A stretch of DNA of 64,000 nucleotides from Arthrobacter sp. PvP023. Lineage in GTDB: Bacteria; Actinomycetota; Actinomycetes; Actinomycetales; Micrococcaceae. Positions 8,301 through 20,088 of the stretch are shown here, piece by piece; position 1 is the first letter of the stretch; each line of letters opens with the position of its first letter. The notes under the pieces were generated by a model. That model saw only the letters and a list, made by a program, of their open reading frames with translations. It was not told the origin of the DNA and ran no database searches. The DNA is taken from NCBI RefSeq assembly GCF_017832975.1, contig NZ_JAFIBI010000001.1, forward strand, positions 1,984,001 to 2,048,000, in the 5' to 3' direction. The translations under genes and the position numbers were made by a program.

Positions 8301-10166
8301 TTTGGCAATGGAATGCTGCTTTCGCAGCACATCCGGCTGTTGGCGGCATTCGACCACCGCCACATCTTCCTGGATCCGAATCCCGATGAGGCGACGTCCT
8401 ATGCAGAGCGGCAGAGGCTCTTCGATCTGCCTCGGTCCTCCTGGGACGATTACGACAAATCCCTCATCAGCGAAGGCGGCGGCGTCTTCGGACGGCAGGC
8501 AAAGTCTATTCCGGTCTCCGATCAGGTGCGCGTTGCCCTCGGACTGCCTGACGGCACCACCGAACTGAGCCCGCCGGAACTCCTTCGAGCCATTCTCCTG
8601 GCGCCAGCGGACCTGCTGTACAACGGCGGCATCGGAACATATGTCAAGGCAAGCACCGAAACGCATGCCGAGGTGGGTGACAAAGCGAACGACGCCATCC
8701 GCGTCGACGGCCGCGACCTCCGCGTCAAAGTGGTCGGAGAAGGCGGAAACCTGGGCATGACCCAGCGCGGACGTATTGAAGCAGCGCTTCAGGGAGTCAT
8801 CCTGAATACCGACGCCATCGACAACTCGGCCGGCGTCGACTGCTCGGACCACGAGGTCAACATCAAGATCTTTGTTGACCGCATGGTTGCCGCAGGCAAG
8901 CTCGAGGCCGCGGAGCGGGCGGACTTCCTGGCATCGATGACGGATGAAGTCGGGCGGCTCGTCCTGGAAGACAACATCGACCAGAACATCCTGCTCCTCA
9001 ACGACCGCATCCGTGTTGCGGAGTGGAGCCCCAGCTATGAGCGCCTCATGGACTGGCTGGAGAAATCCGCCGACCTCAAACGGGAGCTTGAAGCCCTGCC
9101 GACAACGGCGACGCTTCGTGAACGCCTGGAACAGGGGCAGGGACTGACCTCGCCCGAGCTTTCGGTGCTGGCGGCCTACGCGAAGATCGAACTCGCCACG
9201 GCGCTGCGTGAGAGCGATCTCGCGGACGATCCCTGGTTCAGGCAGACCCTGCGCGAGTACTTCCCCAAGCAGCTTCGGGAGAGGTTCGACGCCGAGCTCG
9301 ACACCCATCCGCTGCGGCGGGAGATCATCGCCACTGTCGTGGCCAACGACATGATCAACCTCGGCGGCATTACGTTCGCGTTCCGCACCTTTGAGGAAAC
9401 CTCCGCCAACGAAGCGGCCGTGGCCAAAGCATTCGTCGCCCTCCGCGAGATCTACGAGCTGGACGTCATGGTGGGAGAGCTCAACGAACTGCCGGCCTCC
9501 TTCCCGACCGAGCACTGGAGCACCGTCCACCTGGACATTCGGCGGCTTCTGGACCGCGCGGTCCGGTGGGTGCTGGGCCAGGGCAGCGCCTCCCGGCCGA
9601 TTTCGGAAATCGTGGACGAATTCAAGCCGCTGATGGATCCGATGCGTGCCCGTCTCCTCGATTACCTGCGTGGTGAAGACCGTGCACGCGTCGCCGCGTG
9701 GCTGGAAAAAGCCCGAAGCTGGGAACTTCCGGAGGAACTTGCCCACCGCTGGGCCGAGCTGTTCGAAAGCTTTGTGCTGCTCGACATCGCCAAGATTGCC
9801 CACATCAGTCCGGAGCCGGTGGAGGACATTGCGCACGTGTACTACACGGTGTTTGACCGCTTCCATGTGGACTCCCTCCTGGAACGGATCACCAAGCTTC
9901 CGAGGCGGGACCGCTGGCAGGCACTTGCCCGCGCTGCCTTGCGCGACGACCTTTACTCCACGATTTCGGACATTACGACGTCGGTCCTTGAGTCCACCTC
10001 TGCCGGAGCCCCCGCGGAGGGCCGGGTCCTGGACTGGGAAGGCCTGAATGCCGAGCAGCTCAACCGTGCCAGGAGCATGTTTGACGAGGTCAACTCACTC
10101 GAAGCGGACGATATGGCGTCACTGTCGGTAGCATTGAGGCTCTTGAGGTCAATCGTCCGACGCTAG
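5313..10166 (+). CDS. gdh: NAD-specific glutamate dehydrogenase, large (about 180 kDa) type
   Basis: This 1617-aa protein matches the length of the large NAD-GDH class, which oxidises glutamate to 2-oxoglutarate and ammonia in the cytosol. The N-terminal half holds ACT-like regulatory segments (for example [20 protein letters not shown] near residue 75). The catalytic block starts near residue 810: [22 protein letters not shown], then [21 protein letters not shown], which contains the expected catalytic lysines. The nucleotide-binding motif [14 protein letters not shown] lies near 985. ATG 5313 is preferred over an in-frame TTG at 5307 because GGAGG (5299-5303) lies 9 bases before it. It is intact, and the pdtaS-like gene follows after 33 bases. 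Confidence 0.95.
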   Translation: [1617 protein letters not shown]

Positions 10167-10199
10167 GGACCCGTTCCAAGCGTCGAATCTGGAGGTGTA

Positions 10200-11669
10200 G
10201 TGGCAATCTTTACGGACCCCATCAGGGAACATGCTGATTTTGGGCCGGGGGATGCCGAGTGGCTGCACCTCCTGGTGGGCGACTGGCAGATGGTCGCCGA
10301 CCTCGCCTTCGCTGACCTTGCATTGTGGTTTCCGCATCCTGAGTTTGGCTACGTGGCTCTGGCCCACGTCCGCCCCTCCACCACGCACACGGTGTTCCAC
10401 ACCGACTTCGTGGGGGAGGGTATCAGGTCGGATCTGCAGCCCCTGGTTGACAAGGCCTGGAGCAGCCGGACCATTGAGCGGTCCAGCGAAACCAACTGGA
10501 GCAGCGACATGGCCCTCCGGGTCGAAGCAGTTCCCATGGTCAGAAACGGCCGGACGCTGGCTGTGGTGACCACACACATGGACTTGTCCAGTTCACGGAT
10601 GCCGTCAAGGCTCGAATTGACGTACCGGCAGTGCGCCTACGACCTGCTGCGGATGGGTACCCTTGGCCTGTGGCCCGACTTTGCTTCGCCGACCGGGTCC
10701 CGCCGCGGCGCCCCGCGGGTGGGCGACGGTCTGATCCGGCTCGACGCCGACGGAATTGTGCAGTATGCCAGCCCCAACGGGGTATCGGCATTCCGGCGCC
10801 TTGGTGACGGTGAATCCCTCGAAGGCAGGTCCCTGGCAGAAGTCACAGCAGGACTGCTACGGGACCGTCGCATGGTGGACGAAACCCTGCCGCTCGTCGT
10901 GACCGGCAGGATGCCGTGGCGCAGCGAAATCGAATCCCGAGGAGTCAGCTTGTCACTTCGGGCCATCCCGTTGCGGGATGAGCAGCAGCGGTTCGGGGCT
11001 CTGGTGCTCTGCCGTGACGTTTCTGAACTTCGGCGCCGGGAAATGGAACTCGTAACCAAGGACGCCACCATCCGCGAGATCCATCACCGGGTGAAAAACA
11101 ACCTGCAGACCGTGGCGGCGCTGTTGCGGATGCAGTCGCGAAGGATGGTCAGTGATGAGGCCAAGCAGGGCCTGGAGCAGGCCATGCGACGAGTCGCAAC
11201 GATTGCCCTTGTCCACGAGACGCTTTCCCAGGGGCTGACGCAGAGCGTCGACTTCGATGAGCTGATTGGCCGTCAGTTCCGTCTTTCGGCCGAAGTCGCG
11301 TCACCCTCACAGCAGGTCAAGACGGCGAGATCCGGGCTGTTTGGTGAGCTCCCCAGTGATTTCGCCACCCCGCTGGCCTTGGTAATCAACGAGCTGGTGA
11401 CGAACGCCGTAGAACATGGCTTGGAGGGAAGGACCGGAACTGTCTGGCTCCTGGCCGACCGGTCGGAAGGTGATGACGGAGACGAGTTCCTGACAGTCAC
11501 TGTTGCCGATGACGGCGTCGGCCTGCCGGACACGCCTCACGTCGAGGGTCTGGGATTGCAGATCGTCCGGACCCTTGTCACGAGCGAGCTCGGCGGGAGT
11601 ATCCAGTGGAAACCCCGTGAAGGCGGCGGCACTGCCGTGCAGATCGTACTGAACCTGCAGAACCGATGA
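10200..11669 (+). CDS. pdtaS: PdtaS-type sensor histidine kinase (GAF-PAS-HisKA_2-HATPase)
   Basis: The 489-aa kinase has no membrane segments. Residues 1-150 resemble the GAF domain of PdtaS, about 175-285 form a PAS domain (LIRLDADGIVQYASPNGVSAFRRLG), and the HisKA_2 dimerisation box IREIHHRVKNNLQTVAALL begins near 290 and carries the phospho-acceptor His. The ATPase domain shows an N box (VINELVTNAVEHG, about 394), a G1 box (DDGVGLPD) and a G2 box (GLGLQIV). PdtaS kinases phosphorylate an ANTAR-domain RNA-binding regulator (PdtaR), which is not seen here. The GTG at 10200 follows GGAGG (10191-10195). The neighbouring whiB gene mirrors the pdtaS-whiB1 adjacency of mycobacteria. Confidence 0.9.
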   Translation: MAIFTDPIREHADFGPGDAEWLHLLVGDWQMVADLAFADLALWFPHPEFGYVALAHVRPSTTHTVFHTDFVGEGIRSDLQPLVDKAWSSRTIERSSETNWSSDMALRVEAVPMVRNGRTLAVVTTHMDLSSSRMPSRLELTYRQCAYDLLRMGTLGLWPDFASPTGSRRGAPRVGDGLIRLDADGIVQYASPNGVSAFRRLGDGESLEGRSLAEVTAGLLRDRRMVDETLPLVVTGRMPWRSEIESRGVSLSLRAIPLRDEQQRFGALVLCRDVSELRRREMELVTKDATIREIHHRVKNNLQTVAALLRMQSRRMVSDEAKQGLEQAMRRVATIALVHETLSQGLTQSVDFDELIGRQFRLSAEVASPSQQVKTARSGLFGELPSDFATPLALVINELVTNAVEHGLEGRTGTVWLLADRSEGDDGDEFLTVTVADDGVGLPDTPHVEGLGLQIVRTLVTSELGGSIQWKPREGGGTAVQIVLNLQNR

Positions 11670-11685
11670 GGCAGGACCCTTAAAT

Positions 11686-11723
11686 GGCAGAGGCCGCGGA
11701 CTGTGAAGTCCGCGGCCTCTGCC
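11686..11723. terminator. Bidirectional terminator between pdtaS and whiB
   Basis: A perfect 17-bp inverted repeat (11686-11702 with 11707-11723, arm GGCAGAGGCCGCGGACT) has a GTGA loop. It lies between the convergent pdtaS and whiB genes. Confidence 0.85.
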
Positions 11724-11751
11724 TTTGGCCCGAAGGCTGGAATATCCGTGG

Positions 11752-12000
11752 TCAGGAAGCCCGACGGGCGCGTGCAGCACGGCGCTTGAGGGCCCGGCGC
11801 TCGTCTTCGCTCATTCCGCCCCAGACTCCGGCGTCCTGTCCCGATTCGAGGGCCCACTGGAGGCAGGTGTCCACCACCGGGCAGCGGCGGCACACACTTT
11901 TCGCTTCCTCGATCTGGAGGAGAGCCGGCCCGGTGTTTCCTACTGGGAAGAACAGCTCCGGGTCCTTGTCGAGGCACGCTGCGCGGTTACGCCAATCCAT
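11752..12000 (-). CDS. whiB1: WhiB-family iron-sulfur regulator (WhiB1-like)
   Basis: The 82-aa protein carries the four cluster-binding cysteines (C9, then C37-x2-C40-x5-C46), the GVWGG turn near residue 59, and a basic C-terminus (RRALKRRAARARR) for DNA contact. WhiB proteins bind a [4Fe-4S] cluster and act with the primary sigma factor; WhiB1 types respond to nitric oxide. Assignment to WhiB1 rests on length and the position next to a PdtaS-like gene. A GGAGTG ribosome-binding site precedes the ATG at 12000. The upstream region 12001-12170 is comparatively AT-rich and probably holds the promoter. Confidence 0.92.
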   Translation of the reverse strand: MDWRNRAACLDKDPELFFPVGNTGPALLQIEEAKSVCRRCPVVDTCLQWALESGQDAGVWGGMSEDERRALKRRAARARRAS

Positions 12001-12171
12001 GCTGATCAGTCACTCCATTCCTGGGAACTCGTTGGAAGCATCTTGTGAAAATATTCACTAGAGGCTACATAAGAAAGGGACCCTGCCGGGTCCCCTTGGT
12101 CATCTGAATTAAGCGTGTCATGTTAACGCTGTGTAAACAAGGGGTAATCGTCTAAGAAGTGCCTCTTAAGC

Positions 12172-12696
12172 GTGAGCGATACGTCACATAGGTCGCCAGC
12201 GCCCTCCCCGCTAACCGACTATGTCCGGTATGGTGCCAGTGTGTCAAGACCCCCAGAGAACCACGCCGGCCCCAGTTCCGCCTCCCCGGGAGCCCGGGCT
12301 GCCCGGCCCCCGGCCGTCACCGTGCTATCCCTGATCGTGGCCGTGGAAGCCACGGCTCTCCTTGTGGCAGCCGGCTGGTATGCCATTCAGCTGGTCACGG
12401 GAGCGCCGGTGCTTTCGTTTTGGGGAGCTGTGTTCACCCTGGCGCTCCTGCTGTCCTTTGCCGCCTGGCTCTACGCTGTTGCGTATTTCCTCTTCCGGGG
12501 ATTCCGGTGGCCCAGGGCAGGGGCCCTGGTGGCCCAGTTGTTTGTCTTGACGATAGGATTTCCGACGCTTAGCGGCGGCTACATTGCCGCGGGAATCGCC
12601 ATGGTCATCCCCGCGGTCAGCGCAGTGGTGCTGTTGTTCAACAAGACAGTGATCAGTTTTGCTTCGCGGGCCGGCGGGGCACCTCCCGCTCTGTGA
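12172..12696 (+). CDS. Small multi-pass membrane protein, conserved hypothetical
   Basis: The 174-aa product has a Pro/Ser/Ala-rich cytoplasmic N-terminus (1-45) followed by four predicted membrane helices: VLSLIVAVEATALLVAAGWYA, FWGAVFTLALLLSFAAWLYAVAYFLF, a third around residues 118-137, and YIAAGIAMVIPAVSAVVLLF. The start is unsure: GTG 12172 has no good ribosome-binding site, and GTG 12241 sits 6 bases after TATGGT, as in a leaderless transcript. Its 3' end overlaps the end of the convergent FHA-FtsK gene by 44 bases. No family with a known function was recognised. Confidence 0.65.
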   Translation: MSDTSHRSPAPSPLTDYVRYGASVSRPPENHAGPSSASPGARAARPPAVTVLSLIVAVEATALLVAAGWYAIQLVTGAPVLSFWGAVFTLALLLSFAAWLYAVAYFLFRGFRWPRAGALVAQLFVLTIGFPTLSGGYIAAGIAMVIPAVSAVVLLFNKTVISFASRAGGAPPAL

Positions 12697-15600
12697 CCTG
12701 CGCGTGCGGACCGGGTCCGGCTGCCAGCTGCACGGGAGTTGTCCGGCCCTCGGCAATCAGGACCGCCCGCCCGGGCGGCGGGTTGGCTTCCACCTCGAAG
12801 CGGATGCCGAAGAACTCGCCGTCCATGATGTTCCTCGGCCCGATAAGGATTCCAGTACCCTGCCCGCGGGCGTGTGCAGCCAGCGGCACCCGGTGGCTGA
12901 GTGTCGGGCTGAACCCCGCCGTCAGTATTATCGAGAACCCCAACCCGTGCAGGGCTGCCAGGTGCCGGCTCGCTTCCGGTGTCTGCATATCGGCATCATC
13001 CACGAGCAATATTGAGTCGTTGGTGAGACCGCCGGAATCAGCGCCAGCCAGAACGCCCGCCCAATAGTTGGCTGCAATATCCTGGGGGCCGGGAAAGAAC
13101 CATCCGGCAGCATCAGTATTCAAGTGCGGAATGGCTGCAAGAAGGGAACTCTTGCCGGAAGATGGGCCTCCCAGAACCGGCAAGACGCTTCCCGGTGTCA
13201 GGGGGACAACCGCCGGGACAAGTTCGTCACCGGTGATGCCGATGACTATTTTGCGGTTCTTGTGTATGCCTCCGGCGCCGGCCTCCCTGCTTGCAGCTGA
13301 CGCCGCGACGGCAGTGACACGCGCCAGGACATCGGACACGCTCAGACGTGTGGGCAGCGCTTCGACTCTGAAAGGCCTGACGGCTGGTTCCTTAACCGTG
13401 GCCGTGGTTGTCATTCCCGCAGGGGGCGCGGCATAAAACTGGGCTGCCGATCCCTGGCTGCCCGTGAACGCACCGAATACGACTGCCCGTCCGCGGACCG
13501 CTGAGACGTCCGGCAGCCGCGGCCAGGCAAGTCGGGCCTCCTCAGTGGAGCCGGTGGGAAAGAAGGCCCGGTTGGGGACGGACGCGAAGTATCGGGACGT
13601 TACTACCTCCCGGTCTCCGGCAAGGAGCACCGTCACGCCAGCCTTGGCACCGTCCCGGATGATGTCCTGAACCAGGTCTTCCGCCCAGGCCAGTGGCCCG
13701 GCCCGAAGCGATGAGACCCACGAACCCCAGCCCGCAAGCACCAGCACAAGCGGCGGCCGCGCAGCCTCCTCCGCAGGGCGGCTAAGCCGCAGGGACAGTT
13801 CGAGTGCAACCCGTTCCAGGATTCTGACGGCCCGGCGAAGTTCGTGAAGCCCTGCCGCGGCGCCCACCCGCGGCAGGGAACGGACGGAGCTGAAGGAGTT
13901 TCCGGCGTCGAGCAGGTAGACGTGCGATTCCACGTCGTGAGCGATCAGCTGCTGCAGGGTCAGGTCCAGGGCTTCGTCCACCCCGCTGCCTGTTCCGCCG
14001 ATGAGGGCCAGATGGCCGTGGCCGGACGGTTGCCATCCCAGCCGGGAAACCCGCTGCCGGCCGGGCTCGTCCAGTAGTCCGAGTTGTACGGACCAGCCGC
14101 AGGGATCGGAATTGTCTTCCGCGCCGGTGCCGGGAAGGGACACTATCGATGGCAACGGCATGGCCACGGGACGGCGGGGCGCGACGCCTCCCATGCTGTC
14201 CCAGAGTTGCACCAGCGATGTGACAAGAGGGCCGGCTGCCCGCGCCGGAGAGGGTGCCAGCGCAGGGGCTGCATACACGGCCGGGTCAGTTGCGGACGCC
14301 CCGAGGGCCTCCACAGCGCCGCGGACCCGGACCGCGGAAGCACCCAACGCAGCTTCGGCACCGGCCAGGGAGGCCGTCTGAAACTCGACGGGATCCTCCA
14401 TCCCGCGGGCGAAGTAGGCCCGTCCGGGGCTGGACAGGGGAATTCCGGCGGCGACCCTGGAATTGATGATGTCTACCGATTCCATTTCCGACTGGACGCG
14501 CAGCGCAATACTGGTGGTGACGTTCGCGCGGATGTCCGCCGTAAGCGCTCCCTGGGGTCGCTGCGTGGCCATGATCAGGTGGATGCCCAGCGACCGTCCG
14601 ATCGCCGCGATTCTCATCAGTTCCTTCAGCGCTTCAGGGGCGTCTTCGACGAGCATTCGGAATTCGTCGATGATGAGGACCAGGTTGGGAAGCGGACCGG
14701 CCGGGTAGCCCGCGGACCTGTAGCCCGCCAGGTCCGGGGCCTGCGCGGCGGCAAGCATTTCCTCCCGGTACCGGATTTCCGCGCGGAGGGAGGTCAGCGC
14801 GCGTTCCAACTCGTGCCTGGTGAGGTCTGTGAGCATACCCACGCAGTGGGGAAGCCCCGTCAACGGACCCAGGCCCGAACCGCCTTTGAAGTCTATGAAG
14901 AGGAAACTGATCCGATCTGGCGGGTAGCTGAGTGCAAGTCCGGCCGCCAGGCTCCGGAGAAGTTCGGATTTCCCGGAACCCGTGGTGCCGGCCACCAGGA
15001 GATGCGGGCCGTCCGACTCAAGGTCCAGCATGCGGGGACCCTGTGCCGCCATCCCGATGGGAACGGATAGGCCCGGACTCCGGTGCCCGGAAGCCCAACG
15101 AGCCGAGGTGTCCGCGGCGGAACCCGCAAGGACGTCGGCCAGGGAGCAGTTCTGCGGCACGGCCGGCCCGGAACTCGGACCGGGCTCAAACGACGGTGCC
15201 ATGCTTCGGCAATATCGGTCGAAGAATCTTTCCGGGACGAAATCCGGGAAGAAGTCCGTCGCGGAGTCCGCAACGCTTACCCGGGCCGCGGGACCACCCA
15301 GTTCGATGAGACTGCCCGATGTGGCGGTACCGGCCTGTGTACAGTCAAGAACCTGCCAGCCTCGGCTGATCGCGGCGGCAGATATGCCTGGAAGTCCGGC
15401 GGGGCCGTCGGCGCCACCGGTCAGTATTAGTACGCCACGTTCATGGTCCCGGTCTATGCCTCGCTCCAGAAGGTGTGAAGTTGTCCTCAGGTTGGACGAA
15501 AGCGTTACCGGCGTCAGGTAGCGGGCGGTCAGCGGGAGGGACGAGGGTGGCCCGTGCACCAGGATCCGGGTCAGCGCCGAAGACCGGCAGCTTGTGAGCT

Positions 15601-16708
15601 GCATGATCACAAACCGGACCAGGCCGGCGACGTCCTGCTGCGGGCCACGGACAGATGTGAGGCCAGAAAGCTGAATGGTGACGGGCATGAGCCCCGCAGG
15701 TGGCGCCTCGAAGTCCGGGTCGGCCGGATCCAGGCTGATGTTGGCCAATTGCTCTGCCAGTCCGAGCCGCAGCGTGACGTCGTCGGGAACCGTCGGTCCT
15801 TCTGGCGGACCGGAATGGTCGGTTTGCCCCCTGAGAACGAGTTCGGCAGCCGACGGCGCGGACCGTCGTCGTCGTTCCACGTCCTCTTCAACGGCGGCAG
15901 TGACCAATGACTTGAGCCGGCGCCGCTGGCGGCGGCCGGCCATCACGGGAACGAGGACCGAGAACGCAGAAACCGCCGTAAACGCCAGAAACATCCACAT
16001 CCCGGTGATGACTGCCAGACCCACGCCAATGAGTAGCGGCAGTGCCGCGGTGAGGAGGAGAACACCTCTGTTGCCCCCTTCCGGCCGATGCGGAATCTTC
16101 AGTGGCTCGGCCACGCTGGCTCCGGCCGACTCCCACTCCGGAAGCCGACATGCCGGCCCGGGACCGAACACTATGGACAGCGTCGAATTCCCGCAGCTGA
16201 TGAGTGAGCACGTCGAAACCGAAGCCTGCGCCACCCGCTTTCCATCCACGAAGGTCCCGTTGACGCTATCCAAATCGGCGATGGTGACAGCCGTGTCCGT
16301 GACGTCCAACCTGGCATGCTCGCGCGACAGGGCAGCATCCGGAAGGGCGATTTCCGTGCCGCTGCGGCCGATCCGGTACGTGCCGCGCCGCAGGGGCACC
16401 ACTGTCCCTGCGGCCGGACCGCTGTGTACGGCGATCAGCAGCGTCGCGGACCTTCCGTCGCCGACCTCTGGAGGTCTTTCTCCGGCCCCGTCAACGATGA
16501 CGGCCCCGTTGACCAACGGCGGGGCGCCCAGAATGAGGCCGGACAACGGAAGACCTGATACTGACAGTTGCCCCGTGCCGTAGTCCCGCTCCAGGGCTTG
16601 CTGCAGCACGAGGCCGGCACCCCCGGGCGGGGACTCAATAGTGAGTTCGATCGGGGGACCGGCGCTGCCGGCGTCGGGCCCCCGGACCAGGGTGCAGTGG
16701 AGCGTCAT
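12653..16708 (-). CDS. FHA-FtsK/SpoIIIE ATPase (EccC/EssC-like)
   Basis: The 1351-aa protein combines an N-terminal FHA domain (RIGRSG near residue 111, SREHARL, SVNGTFVDG near 145-155), two adjacent membrane helices (about 215-255), and FtsK/SpoIIIE ATPase modules. The first module is complete, with Walker A GTTGSGKS near 573 and Walker B LVLIIDEF near 674. The second has a degenerate P-loop (GGTGSGVDE), and the third has GGPSSGKSS near 1176 with ILLVDDAD. This order matches EccC/EssC motors of type VII secretion, in which the first module is the active one. No WXG100, EccB, EccD or mycosin gene is adjacent. ATG 16708 is supported by GGAAAG; 18 extra in-frame codons exist upstream. Confidence 0.85.
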   Translation of the reverse strand: MTLHCTLVRGPDAGSAGPPIELTIESPPGGAGLVLQQALERDYGTGQLSVSGLPLSGLILGAPPLVNGAVIVDGAGERPPEVGDGRSATLLIAVHSGPAAGTVVPLRRGTYRIGRSGTEIALPDAALSREHARLDVTDTAVTIADLDSVNGTFVDGKRVAQASVSTCSLISCGNSTLSIVFGPGPACRLPEWESAGASVAEPLKIPHRPEGGNRGVLLLTAALPLLIGVGLAVITGMWMFLAFTAVSAFSVLVPVMAGRRQRRRLKSLVTAAVEEDVERRRRSAPSAAELVLRGQTDHSGPPEGPTVPDDVTLRLGLAEQLANISLDPADPDFEAPPAGLMPVTIQLSGLTSVRGPQQDVAGLVRFVIMQLTSCRSSALTRILVHGPPSSLPLTARYLTPVTLSSNLRTTSHLLERGIDRDHERGVLILTGGADGPAGLPGISAAAISRGWQVLDCTQAGTATSGSLIELGGPAARVSVADSATDFFPDFVPERFFDRYCRSMAPSFEPGPSSGPAVPQNCSLADVLAGSAADTSARWASGHRSPGLSVPIGMAAQGPRMLDLESDGPHLLVAGTTGSGKSELLRSLAAGLALSYPPDRISFLFIDFKGGSGLGPLTGLPHCVGMLTDLTRHELERALTSLRAEIRYREEMLAAAQAPDLAGYRSAGYPAGPLPNLVLIIDEFRMLVEDAPEALKELMRIAAIGRSLGIHLIMATQRPQGALTADIRANVTTSIALRVQSEMESVDIINSRVAAGIPLSSPGRAYFARGMEDPVEFQTASLAGAEAALGASAVRVRGAVEALGASATDPAVYAAPALAPSPARAAGPLVTSLVQLWDSMGGVAPRRPVAMPLPSIVSLPGTGAEDNSDPCGWSVQLGLLDEPGRQRVSRLGWQPSGHGHLALIGGTGSGVDEALDLTLQQLIAHDVESHVYLLDAGNSFSSVRSLPRVGAAAGLHELRRAVRILERVALELSLRLSRPAEEAARPPLVLVLAGWGSWVSSLRAGPLAWAEDLVQDIIRDGAKAGVTVLLAGDREVVTSRYFASVPNRAFFPTGSTEEARLAWPRLPDVSAVRGRAVVFGAFTGSQGSAAQFYAAPPAGMTTTATVKEPAVRPFRVEALPTRLSVSDVLARVTAVAASAASREAGAGGIHKNRKIVIGITGDELVPAVVPLTPGSVLPVLGGPSSGKSSLLAAIPHLNTDAAGWFFPGPQDIAANYWAGVLAGADSGGLTNDSILLVDDADMQTPEASRHLAALHGLGFSIILTAGFSPTLSHRVPLAAHARGQGTGILIGPRNIMDGEFFGIRFEVEANPPPGRAVLIAEGRTTPVQLAAGPGPHAQVTEREVPRRPAKQN

Positions 16709-16735
16709 CACGTGCTTTCCGTTGGGAAGGAGTAG

Positions 16736-20088
<3,353 letters not shown>

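Noticed and set aside
5421..9866. A 1481-codon open frame on the minus strand
   Set aside because: It lies fully opposite the intact gdh gene and is the typical high-GC mirror of a strong coding frame. Composition is not protein-like and there is no ribosome-binding site.
14084..15070. A 328-codon plus-strand frame
   Set aside because: It is opposite the FHA-FtsK gene and Gly/Arg-rich without domain signals.
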